Assembly (NCBI RefSeq): GCF_051020765.1
Contig: NC_134933.1
Coordinates: 11,567,461-11,631,460, forward strand
Reading direction: 5' to 3'
Source of the DNA: Lasioglossum baleicum
Taxonomy: Eukaryota > Arthropoda > Insecta > Hymenoptera > Halictidae
Length of the DNA stretch: 64,000 nucleotides
Below the pieces are notes generated by a model. The model worked only from the letters and a program-made list of their open reading frames with translations. It was not told the DNA's origin and did not search any database. This document shows, in pieces, positions 33,572-46,348 of the stretch (positions are counted from its first letter, which is position 1; every line of letters begins with the position of its first letter). The position numbers were made by a program, and so were the translations under genes.

Positions 33572-33692
33572 CAGAGTTGGGCAAAAATTTGATTTATATA
33601 AAAATTTCGAATAAAGTGGGTTTAAAACCCACTTGGAAAAAAACCCATTTTATTCAAAATTTTGATTTAAATAACATTTTTGCCCAACTCTG
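33572..33692. mobile_element. hAT-like palindromic MITE (second copy)
   Basis: CAGAGTTGGGCAAAAATTTG and its inverse TTTTTGCCCAACTCTG bound 121 bp that are almost one continuous hairpin (GAATAAAGTGGGTTT against AAACCCATTTTATTC). The flanks CACACAGC and CACATAGG agree at 6 of 8 positions, an aged target duplication. Confidence 0.8.
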
Positions 33693-34109
33693 CACATAGG
33701 TACATGCGCAGGTCGATAAAGAACAAAAGTATTCGCGCTACATATAATTTTCATTGCAATAGTAGCAGCTGATATTGAATTCTCTGTGAATATGGTACAT
33801 AAAGTGTCCTGTAAAGTAAAATAAAAATTGTCTGCATCAATTGCAACAGACAGGACGCAAATAGACGTGTGCTTCTTCTAATTATTCTGAAAAGTTGATA
33901 ATAATGTACTAGTACTTTTCAAGATTTTATAAATTGTAAATATACTGCAAAAGAAAATTTGGATTGTATTGTATTTTGTAAGTGCTTGTATATGTTTCCA
34001 AACTAATTTTATCATAATTTAAAACAATAAAGATATTAAAACAATTTAGAGATGCCGTTATATTATTTCACTCCAGTTTGATGCAATCTGGGTGAACAAT
34101 TTTTATTTT

Positions 34110-34275
34110 GCATTGATTGCAAGACAGAGGAGCGAATTAAAAATTTCTTTCTTCTTTTAATTATCTAATTAAGCTGAAACCAATACACTGATAACTTTAA
34201 ATCTTTTTAATATGTTCACTGCTTGAAATTGTGCTTACCCATTTTTGTGATAAATGCATAAAATCCGCAGTCCAC
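34110..34275. mobile_element. Family A MITE, left end lost
   Basis: ATAAATGCATAAAATCCGCAG then TCCA closes it. The interior (GATTGCAAGACAGAGGAGCG and CCAATACACTGATAACTTTA) matches the copy at 25164. Confidence 0.6.
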
Positions 34276-36191
34276 TAATGATAAATTATAAAATTAAGGC
34301 GAATGTACAGTAGATGATTAAATGAAAAGTTAACTGGAATAAATATTAGAGAAATAAGAAATCGTATCAAGTCCCGGTGTCTCTTACTATTCCCTTATAA
34401 GATCCCTGTTACGGTCAGTTCCGGATTCAGGATCACCCGCGCAACATTAGCGTTCGAGTTCTAAGGTGTCCGCGTTGATTTATATCATTCCCTTCACGCT
34501 AAGCCTGTTTTCATTGCGAGAACATTAAGGGAGGAAAGAAAAAGGAACGAAAGTTGCGCGAAGTCATTAAGATAAGCGGCTAATTAATAATCGGCTTCGA
34601 AAGGGCCGAATGAATCATCCCGGTCCAATCAGGAACACCGATGTTGCGCTCCGAATTCTTGACATCGAGGATTAAACAGCTCTAGTGACCACGAAAATAA
34701 CGCAACACGAATAAACGTCGAACTCGATTCGTGTTATCGGAAGGATCTCCACGACGCCGACGCGACGCGACGCCTTATGGCAGTGCCGGTGTCGCGTTGT
34801 TAGAGTGACACGTAAATCTGGCTCCTTTGTCTGTATTCGGTGCGAGACGTCCGGTTTTTACCGATCTAATTCTGTATCAAAATGCACAACACAAGACTCG
34901 GCCGGGAATTTATGATTTGTCGAGTTGAACAGATTGAAATTGTTCCAGTTGAGTTGTAGAAATGGTTGAAAATAAAAAATTCCACAGAACTTCGTGCGAG
35001 GATACAACAAATTTACAATGTTTTCAATGCAAACATAATGAAGTACACGTAAAGTTATGCTGATAGATTATTTACCCTATCTTAGCTACTTTACTAGCTT
35101 ACTTAAAATATTACGCTCCTCTGCCAATAAAATAGCCAGCGTATTCCCAGATCTCTTCTTCAGAATAAGCTGTTCTATGGTTCACTAATCCTAAGAATTC
35201 AACTTTCTGTTTTCAAAAATGAGTGGAAAATGTGAATGAGTTCAAACGCGTAGAATTACATATTTCTTTAAGAATCCTTTAAGAATTTGTAGAGGTCGGA
35301 AATATGTTAAAAATTCTTCCGCATTACCTTTCGAGTATCTATTTTATAGTAGCTCAGAAATTCATTACATCACACGTCGTCTCCATTATGTTAAATCAGC
35401 AAAGATAAAAATATTCACTTTAAAGTTATATATTGAATATCTTGTTTCCAGCATTAAATCCAACACAGTAAATCTGTACGTTACATAACTACAGTTATTC
35501 GACTCTAAATCTGATCATGAATGTGCGTTACTGTGACGTTCGGAAATGCCAGAACCACAAATGTGTCTCTTTCCCCATTGAAAGAAAGATGAGTATTCAA
35601 AGTGTTTTGCAAGAGAAATTTTAGTGAACCAGCATTTGTAGAAGCGAGTGGTTCGGAAGAAAAAGGTCATCGCCCGTTAGTCAGCTCCGTTTCAACCTTA
35701 TGTACATTGAGTCCATTAATTTTTTTGAAAAAAAAACTTCTTTAGGCGCACCGCGTACACAATTGCTAAGTAATGAATTAGTCTGATCCGTCACGGTCCG
35801 AGGTGAAACGCTATTGGTTTGGTATATAACGTTTAATTGTAATTAGTCGAACTTGCAGAGAAAATAGTGGAGTTGTATTTTCCAAACTTTTTACATGAGC
35901 TTATATTGAAAATTTAGAAACTAATTTCAATTTCCCGCGTTTCGAGATATGTACAGTTTGCCACTGAACGTAACGCGGCTCGAACATCAACGACGTCATG
36001 ATTCGCAATGACGGTGTACGTGACCGTGCTTATTCGCGGGCTATCGGTTCTGCTTTCGCTACTCATCCCATTCTCATCTTGGCGCATCATGAAGCGTACG
36101 CGCAACCGATGCACAGTGGAACGACCGAGAGAAACAGCTGGATGTGCCAACCACCTTTCTCGTTGTTGATTTTATGGAAAAATTCTTTCTT

Positions 36192-36990
36192 TTTGAAAAA
36201 GAATGCATCAATAATAATTTTCAATGGAAGTCATTTTGTTATTTGGATAATTGTGTAATTTGAATAAATGTATACAAATGTCAGAGGTCTTGGGTTGAAA
36301 ATGTATTAGTGTACGAGTTGTAAAGCTTTGAAGAAGAATGCATCTGTAATAATTTTCAATGGAAGCCTTTTTGTAACTTGGATAATTGTGTAATTTGAAT
36401 AATAGGTATAGAGAGAGGTCTTGGGTTGAAAATGTATTAGTTTACGAGTTGTAAGTTTTGAAAAAGAGTGCATCTATACTAATTTTCAATGGAAGCCTTT
36501 TTGTAATTTGGATAATTGTGTAATTTGAATAAATGTATACAAATGTCAGAGGTCTTGGGTTGAAAATGTATTAGTGTACGAGTTGTAAAGCTTTGAAAAA
36601 GAATGCATCTGTAATAATTTTCAATGGAAGCCTTTTTGTAACTTGGATAATTGTGTAATTTGAATAATAGGTATAGAGAGAGGTCTTGGGTTGAAAATGT
36701 ATTAGTTTACGAGTTGTAAGTTTTGAAAAAGAGTGCATCTATACTAATTTTTAATGGAAGCCTTTTTGTAATTTGGATAATTGTGTAATTTGAGTAATAG
36801 GTATACAAATATCAGAGGTCTTGGGATGAAAATGTATTAGTTTACGATTTGTAAAGTTCTGAGAAAGAGTGCATCTATAATAATTTTCAATGGAAGTCTT
36901 TTTGTGATTTGGATAATTGTGTAATTTGAGTAATAGGTATACAAATATCAGAGGTCTTGGGTTGAAAATGTATTAGTTTCGGAGTCGTAA
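36192..36990. repeat. Minisatellite: six units alternating about 135 and 130 bp
   Basis: The marker TTGAAAAAGA[AG]TGCATC occurs at 36193, 36328, 36458, 36593, 36723 and 36859. Each unit also has TTTTCAATGGAAG, GGATAATTGTGTAATTTGA and GAGGTCTTGGG. Units 2-3 repeat as units 4-5 at 265 bp with near identity, so the array grew as a dimer. Open frames through it are an artefact of the repeat. Confidence 0.9.
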
Positions 36991-39878
36991 ATTTTCTCTC
37001 GAATGACCATATATTCGTCAGACTGTAGAGACGAGTAGACAGGCCGACGACGTCGACGTCAACGTCGACGAGAGACGAGTTGGACGCGCTTCACCCTGTG
37101 GGACCACCAAGAAAAAGCATTTCGAATTCGATGCCACGGAATCCGGTCTTACCACGGACAGTCAATTATATCCGGAAAACAGGTTGCCAGGCGTGAAAAA
37201 AAGGATGGAATTCCGCGAAACCGTGAAACGATTCTCGGAACGTTTGCTGTAACTCGATCGTGCGTTTCACGCATGTTGGCAACGACTGGGTCATTTTAAT
37301 TAACAGCGACTTTTTAACCTTTGGCACATGCTGTGCCATCAGCAATTTCAACACGATTCTGTCACGCAGATTACAGGAACCGACTGTTGAATGTGACCAA
37401 CCTTGGATCATTTTATTTATTCCACAAGCGTCAATTCGTAAAGAAATATAAAAGGCTGAACTTTCACTCAGGTGACCAAAAATTTTCAACTTTTCTGAAT
37501 GTAGTATTATACAATCCAACGAAAAACTTATAATTTTCTTTTAGGCACATTACTTGTCTAAAGATAAAATATCACACACCATAAAATGGGGTAGTATTTG
37601 AGTTTAATAAAGCGATTCAGAAAAGAAAACCGTGTATGAAAATTTAAACACCATGCGATGTCTGCTCGGCGTGCAGTGAAACTCGAGTGACTGCAACCTG
37701 CATGATCATGACCCTGCACTAACCGCGTGTCATAACGTTGGGGAAGGAACGAGACACGAAACTGATGGTCCATGAAGGAGTATCTTCCTACTGCCAGTCG
37801 AGTAAGAGAATATAAAAGCAAATTGATTGTGTAACGGAGATGAAAATTTAATCGAGACGTCGCGTCGTCGTGTGCCTCATAAGACATCCAAGAAACAAAG
37901 AACTACAATTTTCGTCAGTGTCAATTCAAATACCACTGTGAACTGTAATAAAATTGATTCTTCAATCAAAGGAACTCGACAACGTTCAAGAAAATCATGT
38001 TGCACCGTTATGCACCTATTGTGTTGTAAACATAATAAAAGTCGTAGACAATAGCCCGCAGTGTGTGTGCATTTCTGACAGAAGTGAGCAGGTGAAATTT
38101 GAAAGAGAAAAAAGATAATAAATGTTCTTGTTTAGTCGCACATCGATCTTGGTCTAATTTCATTTCGAAAATGTTGATGTAGCAGTCAGCAGAACAGTGT
38201 ACAGGGGTTAAGGACACTTGTCTGCCTTGCAAAAGTAATGTTCTCTGACGATTACAATTCACGACACATATACGTTTACCTCGTTAGAGAACTATAAAGA
38301 CGTTTGTCGCGACAGAAGGTTTATTTATAATGATAAAGGAGACGTCACGAGCAAATGCATTTATAGGAAGCTACAAAACATTCGTAATTTATTACAATGC
38401 CTCAACCTAGAGAATACGCGGCCCGCTCGTGACACGCAAACGAGGAAACGCTGTAACAACTCGTACTTCCTGGATGGATGTGTGCAGCTTATCCACCGCT
38501 GGAAGATATATTGAATTTTTAATTCGATCTATCAAACTATCAACTCGTACACGGGCACCGCGAATGTACTCCTTCAAGCTATCAGCATTGTACAGACCAC
38601 TACTGATTCGCCTGTTTAGATAGCTGGTAATGGCTTTTAGTAGTTAACACTTTACGCTATCAAATATTAGAAACGACCAGGTGAAAATATCTCGAAATTA
38701 TTAGAAATATAAAAATATTTCCTGTAGAAAGTGATTTCTTGCAGCATTCCTCGATCTAAAGCTTTCATTGGGAAATGTTTGAATGACGCAGAATGTTTAA
38801 CAACCAATGGCGACTAATTTGTATTTATTGACATAGAACAATTATTTTAAAAAATATGCGCACGCGTAAGTGTTTAAAATATTATATGATTCTCTCGTTC
38901 GCGCACTGGCTCTGCATTTTATTCCGTTAATAAACATAGTAGCACTGCATAATTAATTAGCAAAGATAGATTTTCTTGATAGTAATAAAACTTGTTATGG
39001 TAATTATTACATCTCGTTTACGAGTGCTGTTAATAATTAAAGACATTGATTTGATGTTTGCTTTCCATTTCCAGATAGTGTATGCTAATAAAAATTTGTT
39101 TTATATCGTGTAGGGAAATCCATTTCGATTCAAATCTGAATAAGTGGGGAATTAAAAAATGAAAACTTTGGGTCCAATTTTGAAAAAGTTGTTCGACGAA
39201 TACTTTGTACAGCCACTGTACGTTTCTCTTATTTTTCCATTATTTTCAGTACTCATTTCTATCAACTTTCACGGCAACCAGTTACGCAGAATTCTTCCGT
39301 CCAATTGACCTTTTGTAATCGTCTATGGATCATGCTCGAGCGATAATCCACAGAATGTTATAGCAGGTATCCATTGATATGATTAATGAACATCCCCATG
39401 AAAGAAAGTTACGTGAACGCGGCTCGGTGGATTTGGATCAAGGATAAAGTAGGATCGTGTCTGCTTCCTGCAACACTTTAAAAGCGGTTCGGGATCTATA
39501 CGCGGCTGAATCTGTTCTAATCTGCTAGCCGACCGGTCTAAGAATACGCGTCACTCGCAACATTTACCAACAGGAATGTGATCCGCACGCAATATGGACC
39601 TTCCTAGACAGACGTTGGACATCACGGACGGGATTCCACTGATCCGCGGAATCAAGGAAAAAATCGGCGTCGCTCGTCGTCCGTAATTAAACTCCGGTGG
39701 TAATTTACGAGCGACATCTCAGGCATGCTAATAAAGCGCCTTCTTTGTCCGTCAAAAAGTAGCTCGCCGTTCCGTTTTTGTAATCGATCGTTAGGAGTAT
39801 CGTGATATTTTCTCCGCGAGCGAACATGCCCGCCTCGATTCCGATCCTTGCGATTACATTTGATTTATGCGACTACTT

Positions 39879-40122
39879 GGGTAATCACGAAGGCGAACCT
39901 CTGTATTTTAAACATTCATATCTTCTTTGCAGTCGAGTATAATATAGTAATTAATAGACGTTTCTTCCAATGGCCAGAACTTCTGCTTCTTTTTTTTTTC
40001 TTTCACCGTCGATCAATTCGATTGGGCAATCACGAAGGCGAACCTCTGCGTTTTAAACATTTATGTTTCCTTTGCTGTCGAGTATAATATAGTCATTAAT
40101 AGGCGTTTCTTCCAATGGTCAA
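39879..40122. repeat. Tandem duplication, period 145 bp
   Basis: CAATCACGAAGGCGAACCTC or its variant at 39881 and 40026 begins two copies that share TTTTAAACATT, GTCGAGTATAATATAGT and GTTTCTTCCAATGG. The copies are separated by a T-rich run. Confidence 0.8.
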
Positions 40123-40174
40123 AGAACAAGACTACATCGATCCTTTCGCACATTTTAGATTCTTTTACTATGTA

Positions 40175-40378
40175 TTAGGTTGGCAACTAAATTCGCGACC
40201 TTTTATTTCGTAATTCACTATTTCTTCACTATTCACTATCTCTTTTATTGAAAGTTGGAAACTTGGAAAGCTCTGAATTTTTCGATTAATTTGATATAAA
40301 ATACTTGCGCTTCAAAAATATATATAAATGACTTTGTTTGAGAAAATGTGGAGATCGCGAACTTAGTTGCCAATCTAA
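40175..40378. mobile_element. Mariner-like MITE, TA-flanked
   Basis: TTAGGTTGGCAACTAAATTC followed by GCGA at the left is matched inverted by TTAGATTGGCAACTAAGTTC then GCGA at the right. TA lies directly outside both ends (40173-40174 and 40379-40380). Length is 204 bp with no transposase. These ends resemble mariner elements common in bees and ants. Confidence 0.88.
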
Positions 40379-40403
40379 TAGGACAGGCCGGGCAACTGGT
40401 GCT

Positions 40404-40485
40404 CCGAGAGTCGATGATGTAGAATCGGCTCCGGTGCCTGTCCGAACCTGCCTCGACTCGCACTGGCTACGTCATCGACTCTCGG
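40404..40485. repeat. Hairpin with 19-bp stem
   Basis: CCGAGAGTCGATGATGTAG (40404-40422) and CTACGTCATCGACTCTCGG (40467-40485) pair at 18 of 19 positions around a 44-bp loop. It begins 24 bp after the mariner-like element. Confidence 0.75.
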
Positions 40486-42309
40486 CCGGCCAGCGCAAAC
40501 GCGATTCCTTTTTCCAATATTCAGTTTCAAGTATTATTTATATTGGGCTCAATGAGAGGAAAAATGTTCATTTCAAACAGTATTTTTAAGAATGTGCAGG
40601 AGAAAATTGATACGCGCAAGTATTTGACTGGATCTACCCATGGCTTGTATAAAATCATTAAAAATATGTGGCTTGCAAAATAAACATTAATGTAGGGTAC
40701 TAACTTGATGTACAAGATATCTACAAGATCGTGACGACAGAAAACAAGTCTATCCTTGTCTTAAGAAGTATTCTTGATTCCTTGTGGTGATGAATTCTTC
40801 TTTCGAAAATCTTTTGAAAGGACCTGTTACGATACTCGAGATAATAGCAGTCAGTGGAAGAAAAAGCGTGGAGAATACACTGGGCGAAGTGAAGTTCCCA
40901 GTTCGTGGCATTTATGCAGAGTCATTTGCGAAACATGCGGTCAGGCGTTGTCACGAAGGAGTATGGATCCTTTTCAGTTGACATTCTTTTTGAATTTTTT
41001 TCCTTTATCGACCCTTCGCCAAATTATTTTCTCGTGTTCTTTCATTTTGAACGGATATAGCAACATCATGAGGATTCACCCAAGTTTCGTGAGAAAGACA
41101 GAATCTCTACAGGGACGTACGTTCCATATGATCACCATTTTATTCTTCATAGTTCTTAATGGACACGAAAAAAACCGGTTTAAACGAGAGACGGTTGGGA
41201 GTCACGATGTCCCGGAGTAATTTTAAAATACAAGCATTCATTAAGGAATGCGCGAGGACTATTTACCTTTTGCCAGCGACAACGTGACCCCCTCATTAGG
41301 CCATTGCAAATGGTAATAATAACGCTGATTAACGTAATGACGAATACCCGGCGACGATTCATTAACGGCTTGACGCGTAAACATTGCTGAATTTACGGAA
41401 CACGCGGCACCGATTCGTTGAACGCGTTCTGCGCCACTTCAGGCTCGTTGGAACTCGCGTTTCATTATCGTTTTAGAGAATTAGACCGACTCTGTCTCGA
41501 ATATACAGTGGCCCAAAATGTACGCGGACATTAAACTTCCGAATAATTGTCAACAGTCATAATTCTCTAAAATTTTTTTTAAATAAACCTGAATTCATTT
41601 TGAAGCCTAAAGCCTTTACTTTCACAATCTATCATTTTCCCCCAAAATCTTTTTGCGTGACGTCTAGATTTTTCTTTTCCCCATAAACAAATTAAATTTT
41701 AATCACTGTGCTTGTAAAATAAATTGTAAGGCAAGCGGTTAAAGGGCTCGTTCAATATACTGTACTTTAATTCTATACAGTTTGATATAAATTGTGCCAT
41801 CTTCGGAGCACCCACGAGACAGTCCTCGCTCATTCCCATCAAGTTCGGACCACGCTCCCAAATACGGTATATCGAAGAAGCGTCCAATCTACAAGTTAAA
41901 CAAATAGTCGATTCACTTCGTCACTCATGCGGCCCGGAATGAGCAATAAATTCGAACGGGAAACGAAACGAGCAGCGTTTTATTGCCGAGGAAATTCATT
42001 TACAAGCAGAACAACGCTGAGGAATCCGTTCGAGACGCTGCGTTCGGTGCCCGAGGGAATCTTCGGGGATAACTCCCACACGTTACCGATCCCGATAGTG
42101 TCAAGGGAAAAAATACACCGACGCTCTTCCGACGAACTTCGGTGACGCACACGGATAAAGGGATGCTCCCAAAAAGAGTTTCTTATCACGGTGACACGAA
42201 CGAGACACGGCCGTGTAACACTTTTTATTGGGCCGGTGTGGTGGTAAGCCGCCGGGAGCGAGACACTTCTTCTCTCTTCTCTCGGCTCTCCCAGGTTTTC
42301 TCGAACGGC

Positions 42310-42420
42310 CGAGACGGAGAGTACGAACGAAAAAAGAAGGAGAAGAAAGTCAGAGACCAAAAAAGAGAAGAGCGAAAAAATAGGGGAGGGGAGAAAGCCG
42401 AAGAAAAAAGAAGAGGGCTC
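42310..42420. repeat. Polypurine (GA-rich) tract
   Basis: About 110 bp almost free of pyrimidines on the + strand (GAAGGAGAAGAAAGTC, GGGGAGGGGAGAAAG). The basic open frame across it is a composition artefact. Confidence 0.7.
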
Positions 42421-42780
42421 CTCGTGTTCGTGCTTTTCAGCATGTGCTAAGAACGGGACGGGCTTGAAGCACGAGGCGCCAGATATCCAGTAATTTGTCT
42501 TTCAACGAATCACTTTGGATGACGACAAGACGCAACCATTTTCGTGGACCGTATAAATTACTATATTCCGGGACCATGCGAACGATAGCCACCGTTGCTG
42601 CTTCCGTCGGAACTGAGAAATGGAGTCGTTTTTTATCGAAATTGGTTAAAGAGTTACTTTGAACAGTTGAAAATAAGAGAAACTCGACGATTTGCTTTAT
42701 ATTTAACCCTTAAGTGCTGCAGACTGTCTGCGAGACCACTCGCAATGTTTCCATTTTATAGCATGTTTAGAAAAGTATTC

Positions 42781-43150
42781 CAAAAAATTCAACAGTCTTT
42801 TTATGTGCAATAAAGTTTGTGTTCGACTTCATCTTTTTTATAAATCAACTCATTACAGTTTTTATGGTCTATTCATGAGACGTGAAAAAATCATCAATTC
42901 CATTCTTTGTAAGTGTTTCAAAAAGTTCAATAGTCTTTTTATGTTCAATAAAGTTTCTGCTCGACTCCATTTTTTATGAATCAACTAATTGCAATTTTTA
43001 TGGTCTATTCATGAGACGTAAATATGTCATCACTTCCATTCTTTTTAAGCAAAATATTCAACAGCCTTTTTATGTTCAATAAAGTTTTTGCTCGATTCCA
43101 TTTTCTATTCATCATTCATGAGACGTGAAAGAATCATCAATTTCATTCAG
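42781..43150. repeat. Tandem repeat, three units of 131-138 bp
   Basis: TTTTTATGT-CAATAAAGTTT at about 42797, 42935 and 43066, each followed by CTCGA-TCCATTTT and ATTCATGAGACGT. Identity is about 85%. AATAAAGT within each unit resembles a polyadenylation signal, but no gene is adjacent. Confidence 0.8.
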
Positions 43151-44739
43151 TATTCGAACAGTTATGTTACACAATAATTTGATATAATTTATATTCTAGA
43201 CCATTGCAGTAAATAACGTTTCTTAAGTAAAAGTCATCAATCCAACTCTTTCACAATTAACCAGGATAAATCACTATCAAGTTACTACTAGTATGGACTA
43301 GTGATCAAGACCTGGCATGAATCATTAGCGAATAAAGTAGAACAGAACATAATAAAAATGGAAAGTTCACAAAGAATATTGAGTAATAATGACCACATAA
43401 TTCAGAGTAAGTAAGTTAATAGTGCTCGCAGGTTGCTTACATTTTTCTCAGCTACCTATTGAAGTTTTCTAAAAGAGCCGGCTCACGTCCATGTTATTAA
43501 TATGATTTCCACGTATACATATATGTACATATGTATATATGTCACGCATAACTCGTGTAAGGGTGTAGTATTACACCTCTTATGAGAAGAAAACAAGTTT
43601 CACTTTCAGTTCTATTTCAATCGTTATTATGTGAAAGGGGACTAATCGATAAGTACAATCGATTCGAAACCTTTCGACGTATTACATAAACCGTTTAATT
43701 TGACAGCGACACTTTACCATTAAATATACAACGAAAATTTTTATTAAAGATACTAATTTTCAAAAGCTGTGCAAAATTGAGTCAATAGAAGAACAATGTT
43801 ACAGATAAGTGAATGATTATTTTCTACTGTATTTCACTCTCTTCTCACTGTATTTTATCTCAAGATTGAATGTTCATTATTATTTTCGTCGCATGTAGAG
43901 CGAACATTAAAACAAGAAGTATCGTAATGGACAGATTACGCAACAAGTCATTGACGCATTCGATGAATGAACGTCGAAATGAAGTGAGTACCTAAAGTAT
44001 ATTGAATTGAAATCGAAAAGCGTTGAACATTACGCTAATCGAAAGCGTTCAACGTGACTAATTTTCGAGACGCTCGGGACAAAAGTTCTTTAGAAAATTC
44101 GATGACGTATTCGCTTTAAAGAAGCGTGTCCTTTGAATCCAGCTTCAAAGAGGCCGCTTTGCGGTCACTCATTTTTTCCCGTTCGGCCGCGTGTACACGA
44201 CTGCACATTAATTTGATCTACGAGGTTGGCATTGAAGTTCAAGTCGAATTGGAGGTGACCCAGAAGTGTCTCGACCGACACAGAAAATCGTGCGCGAATG
44301 TTTCGGATTTTCATACTGGAAGCTTACCGTGAAAGATATCAATAGAACGAAGACGAGAGCTCGGTTCATCTTGAAGAAGATTGGCATTCTGCTTCAGAGT
44401 GGGCTCATCATCATCGTCGTCTACGACTTCAACAGTTGTCTTCTTCTTCGCGGTGAACTGCTTCGTGGTCCATTCGCGAAATACACATCGTTTCCCACGA
44501 ACTCGGGCGATCGTTTTTTCCACTGCACCACGATCTCCAATTCTATTTCAGTCCCTTCCACTGTCATCGAAATCACCATTCCACATTTCACTCGCACTTT
44601 TTTCCTCGTTCACTCTTGCCCCGACCAGCCGTTCATTTCCCGAATTTTAAGGCAGCTTCTTCCCTAAATAACATTCATCAGATTTATGCGGACCTACATA
44701 TTCGCGAATGATAGCAATTTTTATCGACCACTGATTTAT

Positions 44740-45100
44740 TTCAACCACGAAATTAAATTAAGATCTGTGTGCACTCAGATTTTCGAAAAATCACAATTTT
44801 AATTAACCACTGATTCATTTCCCCTTCTCGATTCATTTTTCAATTTTTTTCTTGTAAATTTTCTAATTTCAACATGGCTGCAATTTCACTTTTCGTGTAA
44901 AATGAATTGCTTACTTTAAGTAGAACCACGAAATTAAATCAAAATCTGTATGATTGATTTCCATTAATTCTCTAGCTTTTCTCTTGTAAATTGTCTAATT
45001 TCAACATGGTTGAAATTTCTCAATGGCTGCTCACTGTAAAATTACAACTACAAAATCAAATTGAGATTCGATGCACCCAGATTTCCGTCTTTGATCTGCT
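44740..45100. repeat. Degenerate local duplications
   Basis: ACCACGAAATTAAAT, CTTGTAAATT-TCTAATTTC and AACATGG occur two times each at unequal spacing (142 and 191 bp). This looks like an old duplicated segment without a clean unit. Confidence 0.5.
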
Positions 45101-45980
45101 TTCATGTAAAACTACGAAAAAGTTTATACGAAAAGTGTGCGGATAAGACAATTGAAAAAATATTCCCAATCGTTGACATGCGTTGACAGTTCTTGACCAC
45201 TGGCTAGCACACCTGAATAACACATCAGGTTGTCCGATTGGCAATCTTTATCAATTTTCCGTTATCCTCGTTTTAATTCGCGGTCCAGGGAGCACACGAT
45301 TTCCTCGATGAACGAAGGGGGCAGGTTTCTTTCGTTGGAATTGGTCAATGAAACCAGGGTGTCGACAAGAGTGATCGATATGCTTAGCTCAAATTACAGG
45401 CTACTTTCAACGAAATAAGCGCCGAGGCAGCGAGAGCGCCGGTTTCTAAACAGATTAGCCAATCCCTGTCTCAGAGGGAAATGTTGCTCACGGGGTAACT
45501 AGTGACATATTGTTTCCTGCAATATCTGCCCGATGAAAAATCTCCTGAGTGATTAATGATGGCCTGTGTAAATCAAACAGTGAAGGCATACGCGTGATTT
45601 GAATACCAGCCTCGTTATTTCGTTCACGGGATCTTTCTGTTGTCGTGATCACCATTGAGACATATAATTTCACTATTCGTATGTGGTTAGGTGAATCATC
45701 GTGGAAATTGTACAATAGCGACGCATGCCGGAACTATTCAATTAAGAAAGAAGAATGTGACTTTAAGAAGTAACCATAAGCAAAGATTTATTGCCTAATT
45801 ACCCAGCCTTCGGCTCGAAAATGGTGTTTTCAGTGGTCGTGTGAGCTTATGATAAAGATGAGATAGCAAATTTAACATGGGTACGGTATGTGCTGATAGA
45901 CAGAGCATGCTGGGACGAGAAAACCTTGATGGAACTCTTGATTTAAAACGATTTTCAATATTTCATAGATATGTGATTAA

Positions 45981-46181
45981 TAGACTCCGGATGTTTATGC
46001 AAAATAAAAAGTTTGTGCATCAATTGTCAGATGCAGGAGCTAAATATAAATTTATACTCTTCATTAATAACTTTAATTTGATGAAAACAATGTATTAACA
46101 CTCAAAATCATTTAATATTTTCACTGTTTTAAATTGTACTTGTTCATTTTTGTTATAAATGCATAAAATCGGGAAAGTCTA
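45981..46181. mobile_element. Family A MITE, full length (201 bp)
   Basis: TAGACTCCGGATGTTTATGC at the left and AATGCATAAAATCGGGAAAG then TCTA at the right. The interior GCATCAATTGTCAGATGCAG and GATGAAAACAATGTATTAAC is shared with the copy at 51876. Confidence 0.75.
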
Positions 46182-46230
46182 GTGATTAAATATGTTGGTG
46201 TATCTAATCAAAAGCACTTAAGTATTGCAC

Positions 46231-46348
46231 GGGGTATTACATCAATTTCATATCCATAAAATTTTAAAAATCAAATAGAATGGAATTATTCTAGGTCGGA
46301 AGAAATGTTTAATTTTCGAGATAAAATAGCTTCGAGTGCAAAGGGTTA
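46231..46348. mobile_element. piggyBac-like fragment ending TGCAAAGGGTTAA
   Basis: The right end GAGTGCAAAGGGTTAA and about 110 bp of interior (TTTCATATCCATAAAAT, GAATGGAATT-TTCTAGGT, TTAATTTTCGAG) recur at 54706-54828. The left terminus is not resolved. Confidence 0.55.

Noticed and set aside
36192..36990. Regularly spaced repeats as a CRISPR-like array
   Set aside because: The units are adjacent without unique spacers, are 130-135 bp long, and the genome is eukaryotic; this is a minisatellite.
42142..42450. A basic, Arg/Lys/Glu-rich frame on + and its Ser/Phe-rich mirror on -
   Set aside because: Both are products of the polypurine tract; no domain and no splice context.
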